The translations under genes were made by a program, and so were the position numbers. From Lactobacillus helveticus DSM 20075 = CGMCC 1.1877 (lineage in GTDB: Bacteria; Bacillota; Bacilli; Lactobacillales; Lactobacillaceae): a DNA stretch of 7,294 nt. Below are positions 6,400 through 7,294 of the stretch, piece after piece. The notes under the pieces were generated by a model. It was not told the DNA's origin, did not search any database, and was given only the letters and a program-made list of their open reading frames with translations. Position 1 is the first letter of the stretch; each line of letters begins with the position of its first letter. The stretch lies in contig NZ_GG700754.1 in assembly GCF_000160855.1 (NCBI RefSeq), forward strand, positions 1-7,294, in the 5' to 3' direction.

Positions 6400-6530
6400 T
6401 ATCAAAAAAATGGCCCACGCAATGTCAATGTCTTAACTTAATGACATTGAAAATCAATTCAACCTCTTTTTTTAGTTAAAATTTATCTATCAAATTACTA
6501 TCTTCTATGATCAACAAAAAAGCCATGCTA
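6400..6530. other. Convergent intergenic region between exporter and recombinase
   Basis: This 131-bp stretch receives transcription from both sides. It holds the second 25-bp element and a T7 run at 6467-6473 about 17 bases after it. On the minus strand, just after the recombinase stop, T6 (reverse complement of 6516-6521) follows only a weak hairpin. No clear intrinsic terminator is visible for either gene. Confidence 0.4.
6425..6449. repeat. Copy 2 of the 25-bp element flanking the cluster
   Basis: Identical to 39-63, same orientation. Here the arms extend to 8 bp (TCAATGTC/GACATTGA). It lies 26 bp after the exporter stop codon, between the cluster and the recombinase gene. Confidence 0.75.
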
Positions 6531-7109
6531 TTATGCAGAATCTCCTCGCAATTCTCTAAAGCGCCGATAAATTGTCGCTTGGGAGATGCCTAATTTCTTG
6601 CTGATTTCAGAGTAACTCATATGATCTTGAGTATGCAATTTCCAAGCAAAATCGATTTGTTCTTGATTGTATTTTCTTGGCATTCCTTCGTGGAAGTTAG
6701 GATTATTTGCTTTAGCCCACGCTTTGCCCTCTTGGGTGCGACTAACAATTAAATCTCTTTCAAATTCCGCAAAAGCACTGAAGACAGTAAAGATTAAACG
6801 TCCACTTGGTGAATTATCAATCGTTCCAATATTTAAAACCCGCAGAATGACCCCCTCAGCATTCATTTGCTTAACAATGTTGAGTGCATCTTGCGTATTT
6901 CTAGCTAAGCGATCTAATTTAGTGACGATTAAGGTATCGCCACTTTCAATCTTGACCATTAATTTATCAAATTCAGGACGATTAGCAGTTGTGCCAGTAT
7001 ATTTATCTGTGAAGATATTTGTGGCTCCAGCTCGCTTTAAATCGTCAACTTGACTACTTAAATCTTGTTTAACAGTAGATACCCTTGCATAACCATATAT
7101 CGTATTCAT
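6531..7109 (-). CDS. Small serine recombinase (resolvase/invertase family)
   Basis: A 192-residue site-specific recombinase that cuts and rejoins DNA through a phosphoserine link, in the size range of Tn3-type resolvases and DNA invertases. The catalytic domain has YGYARVS with nucleophile Ser11, then TKLDRLARN (63-71) with active-site Arg67 and Arg70, and the long helix FAEFERDLIVSRTQEG (113-128). A C-terminal helix-turn-helix, about 164-184 (MSYSEISKKLGISQATIYRRF), binds DNA. The frame is open back to an ATG at 7167-7169, but that codon overlaps the predicted -10 box. ATG 7107-7109 directly precedes the conserved N-terminus and has a modest AAGAG behind it. Small recombinases of this kind act in transposon or plasmid resolution or inversion. 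It lies outside the 25-bp repeats and has higher GC than the exporter. No transposase is in the window. Confidence 0.92.
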   Translation of the reverse strand: MNTIYGYARVSTVKQDLSSQVDDLKRAGATNIFTDKYTGTTANRPEFDKLMVKIESGDTLIVTKLDRLARNTQDALNIVKQMNAEGVILRVLNIGTIDNSPSGRLIFTVFSAFAEFERDLIVSRTQEGKAWAKANNPNFHEGMPRKYNQEQIDFAWKLHTQDHMSYSEISKKLGISQATIYRRFRELRGDSA

Positions 7110-7167
7110 GTTTAGCTCTTTTCTAGTTGATTCTTGACACCAAGTCTTGACTACACGTAATACCCAC

Positions 7168-7196
7168 ATTTTACGGTATTCTCAAATTGTATTCAA
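7168..7196 (-). promoter_or_regulatory. Promoter of the serine recombinase gene
   Basis: On the minus strand, -35 TTGAAT (7191-7196), 17-bp spacer, -10 TAAAAT (7168-7173). Start predicted near 7161, giving a leader of about 52 bases. The -35 overlaps a res-like inverted repeat, which would allow the recombinase to repress itself. Confidence 0.55.
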
Positions 7197-7215
7197 GACT
7201 GTCAACTTATGAATA
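7190..7215. repeat. Candidate recombinase binding site (res-like inverted repeat)
   Basis: Perfect 6-bp arms TATTCA (7190-7195) and TGAATA (7210-7215) around 14 bp, 26 bp in total, close to the length of resolvase subsites. Nearby, TCTTGAC occurs at 7132-7138 and 7145-7151 in direct orientation, and its reverse complement core CAAGA at 7194-7198. Assignment rests on position and symmetry only. Confidence 0.4.
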
Positions 7216-7242
7216 TCAATACTAAATTTTTAAGTAAAAAAA

Positions 7243-7291
7243 TAAAACGACTAATATCTAACTAATTAAAGAAAGTTTATTAATCGTTTTA
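7243..7291. repeat. 49-bp imperfect inverted repeat near the right edge
   Basis: Arms of 14 bases with one mismatch: TAAAACGA-C-TAATA (7243-7256) against TATTA-A-TCGTTTTA (7278-7291), with a 21-base AT-rich loop. No gene overlaps it. It could be a further recombinase site, a plasmid replication or partition element, or the terminator of a gene beyond the window. Confidence 0.55.
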
Positions 7292-7294
7292 GTA

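Noticed and set aside
39..6449. CRISPR array or complete insertion sequence
   Set aside because: There are only two copies of the repeat, 6.4 kb apart, with no regular spacers and no transposase gene in the window.
6425..6473. 25-bp element plus the downstream T7 run as the exporter terminator
   Set aside because: About 17 bases separate the hairpin from the T-run, too far for a standard intrinsic terminator, and the same element at 39-63 has no T-run at all.
7107..7169. A 212-residue recombinase starting at ATG 7167-7169
   Set aside because: The extra 20 residues are not typical of the family, and the codon overlaps the predicted -10 box; ATG 7107-7109 fits the conserved N-terminus.
7198..7206. 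TTGACA on the minus strand (7200-7205) as the recombinase -35 box
   Set aside because: No acceptable -10 lies 16-19 bp downstream, whereas TTGAAT (7191-7196) pairs with TAAAAT at exactly 17 bp.

Overview
The window looks like an accessory region of a low-GC Gram-positive bacterium, most likely a Lactobacillus or close relative. The reasons are the AT-rich DNA, the purine-rich Shine-Dalgarno sequences, the TTGnnn/TAnAAT promoters and the lactobacillus-plasmid style of the small serine recombinase. The genus is an inference; no rRNA or housekeeping gene is present to fix it.

Layout: positions 1-159 hold no gene but carry several small inverted repeats, one copy of a 25-bp element (39-63) and a rightward terminator. 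Next come three leftward genes: a P-loop kinase (4343-4975, originally probably from 5003), a membrane family 2 glycosyltransferase (3033-4307) and a large single-module NRPS with the order adenylation, carrier, condensation-like (160-3024). Spacing is tight (35 bp, then 8 bp with the Shine-Dalgarno over the upstream stop codon), so they probably form one operon. A Mef/EntS-type major facilitator exporter (5155-6399) is divergent from it; the shared intergenic region appears to hold two interleaved promoters. The second copy of the 25-bp element (6425-6449) follows the exporter, so the four-gene block lies between direct repeats. Outside it is a leftward resolvase/invertase-type serine recombinase (6531-7109) with its own promoter and res-like inverted repeats upstream. 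A 49-bp imperfect inverted repeat lies near the right edge.

Working model (inference): the NRPS activates one amino or hydroxy acid, holds it on its carrier domain, and the C-terminal condensation-like domain passes it to an acceptor. That acceptor could be a sugar or glycolipid made by the glycosyltransferase. The kinase would modify a precursor or give self-protection, and the exporter would move the product out. There is no thioesterase, second module or phosphopantetheinyl transferase in the window. I do not recognise this combination as a characterised system.

The most concrete oddity is a perfect 22-bp tandem duplication inside the kinase Walker A region. It shifts the frame relative to the well-placed upstream ATG, yet creates a new ATG that keeps the P-loop readable. 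The neighbouring exporter carries a separate, in-frame 18-bp tandem duplication.
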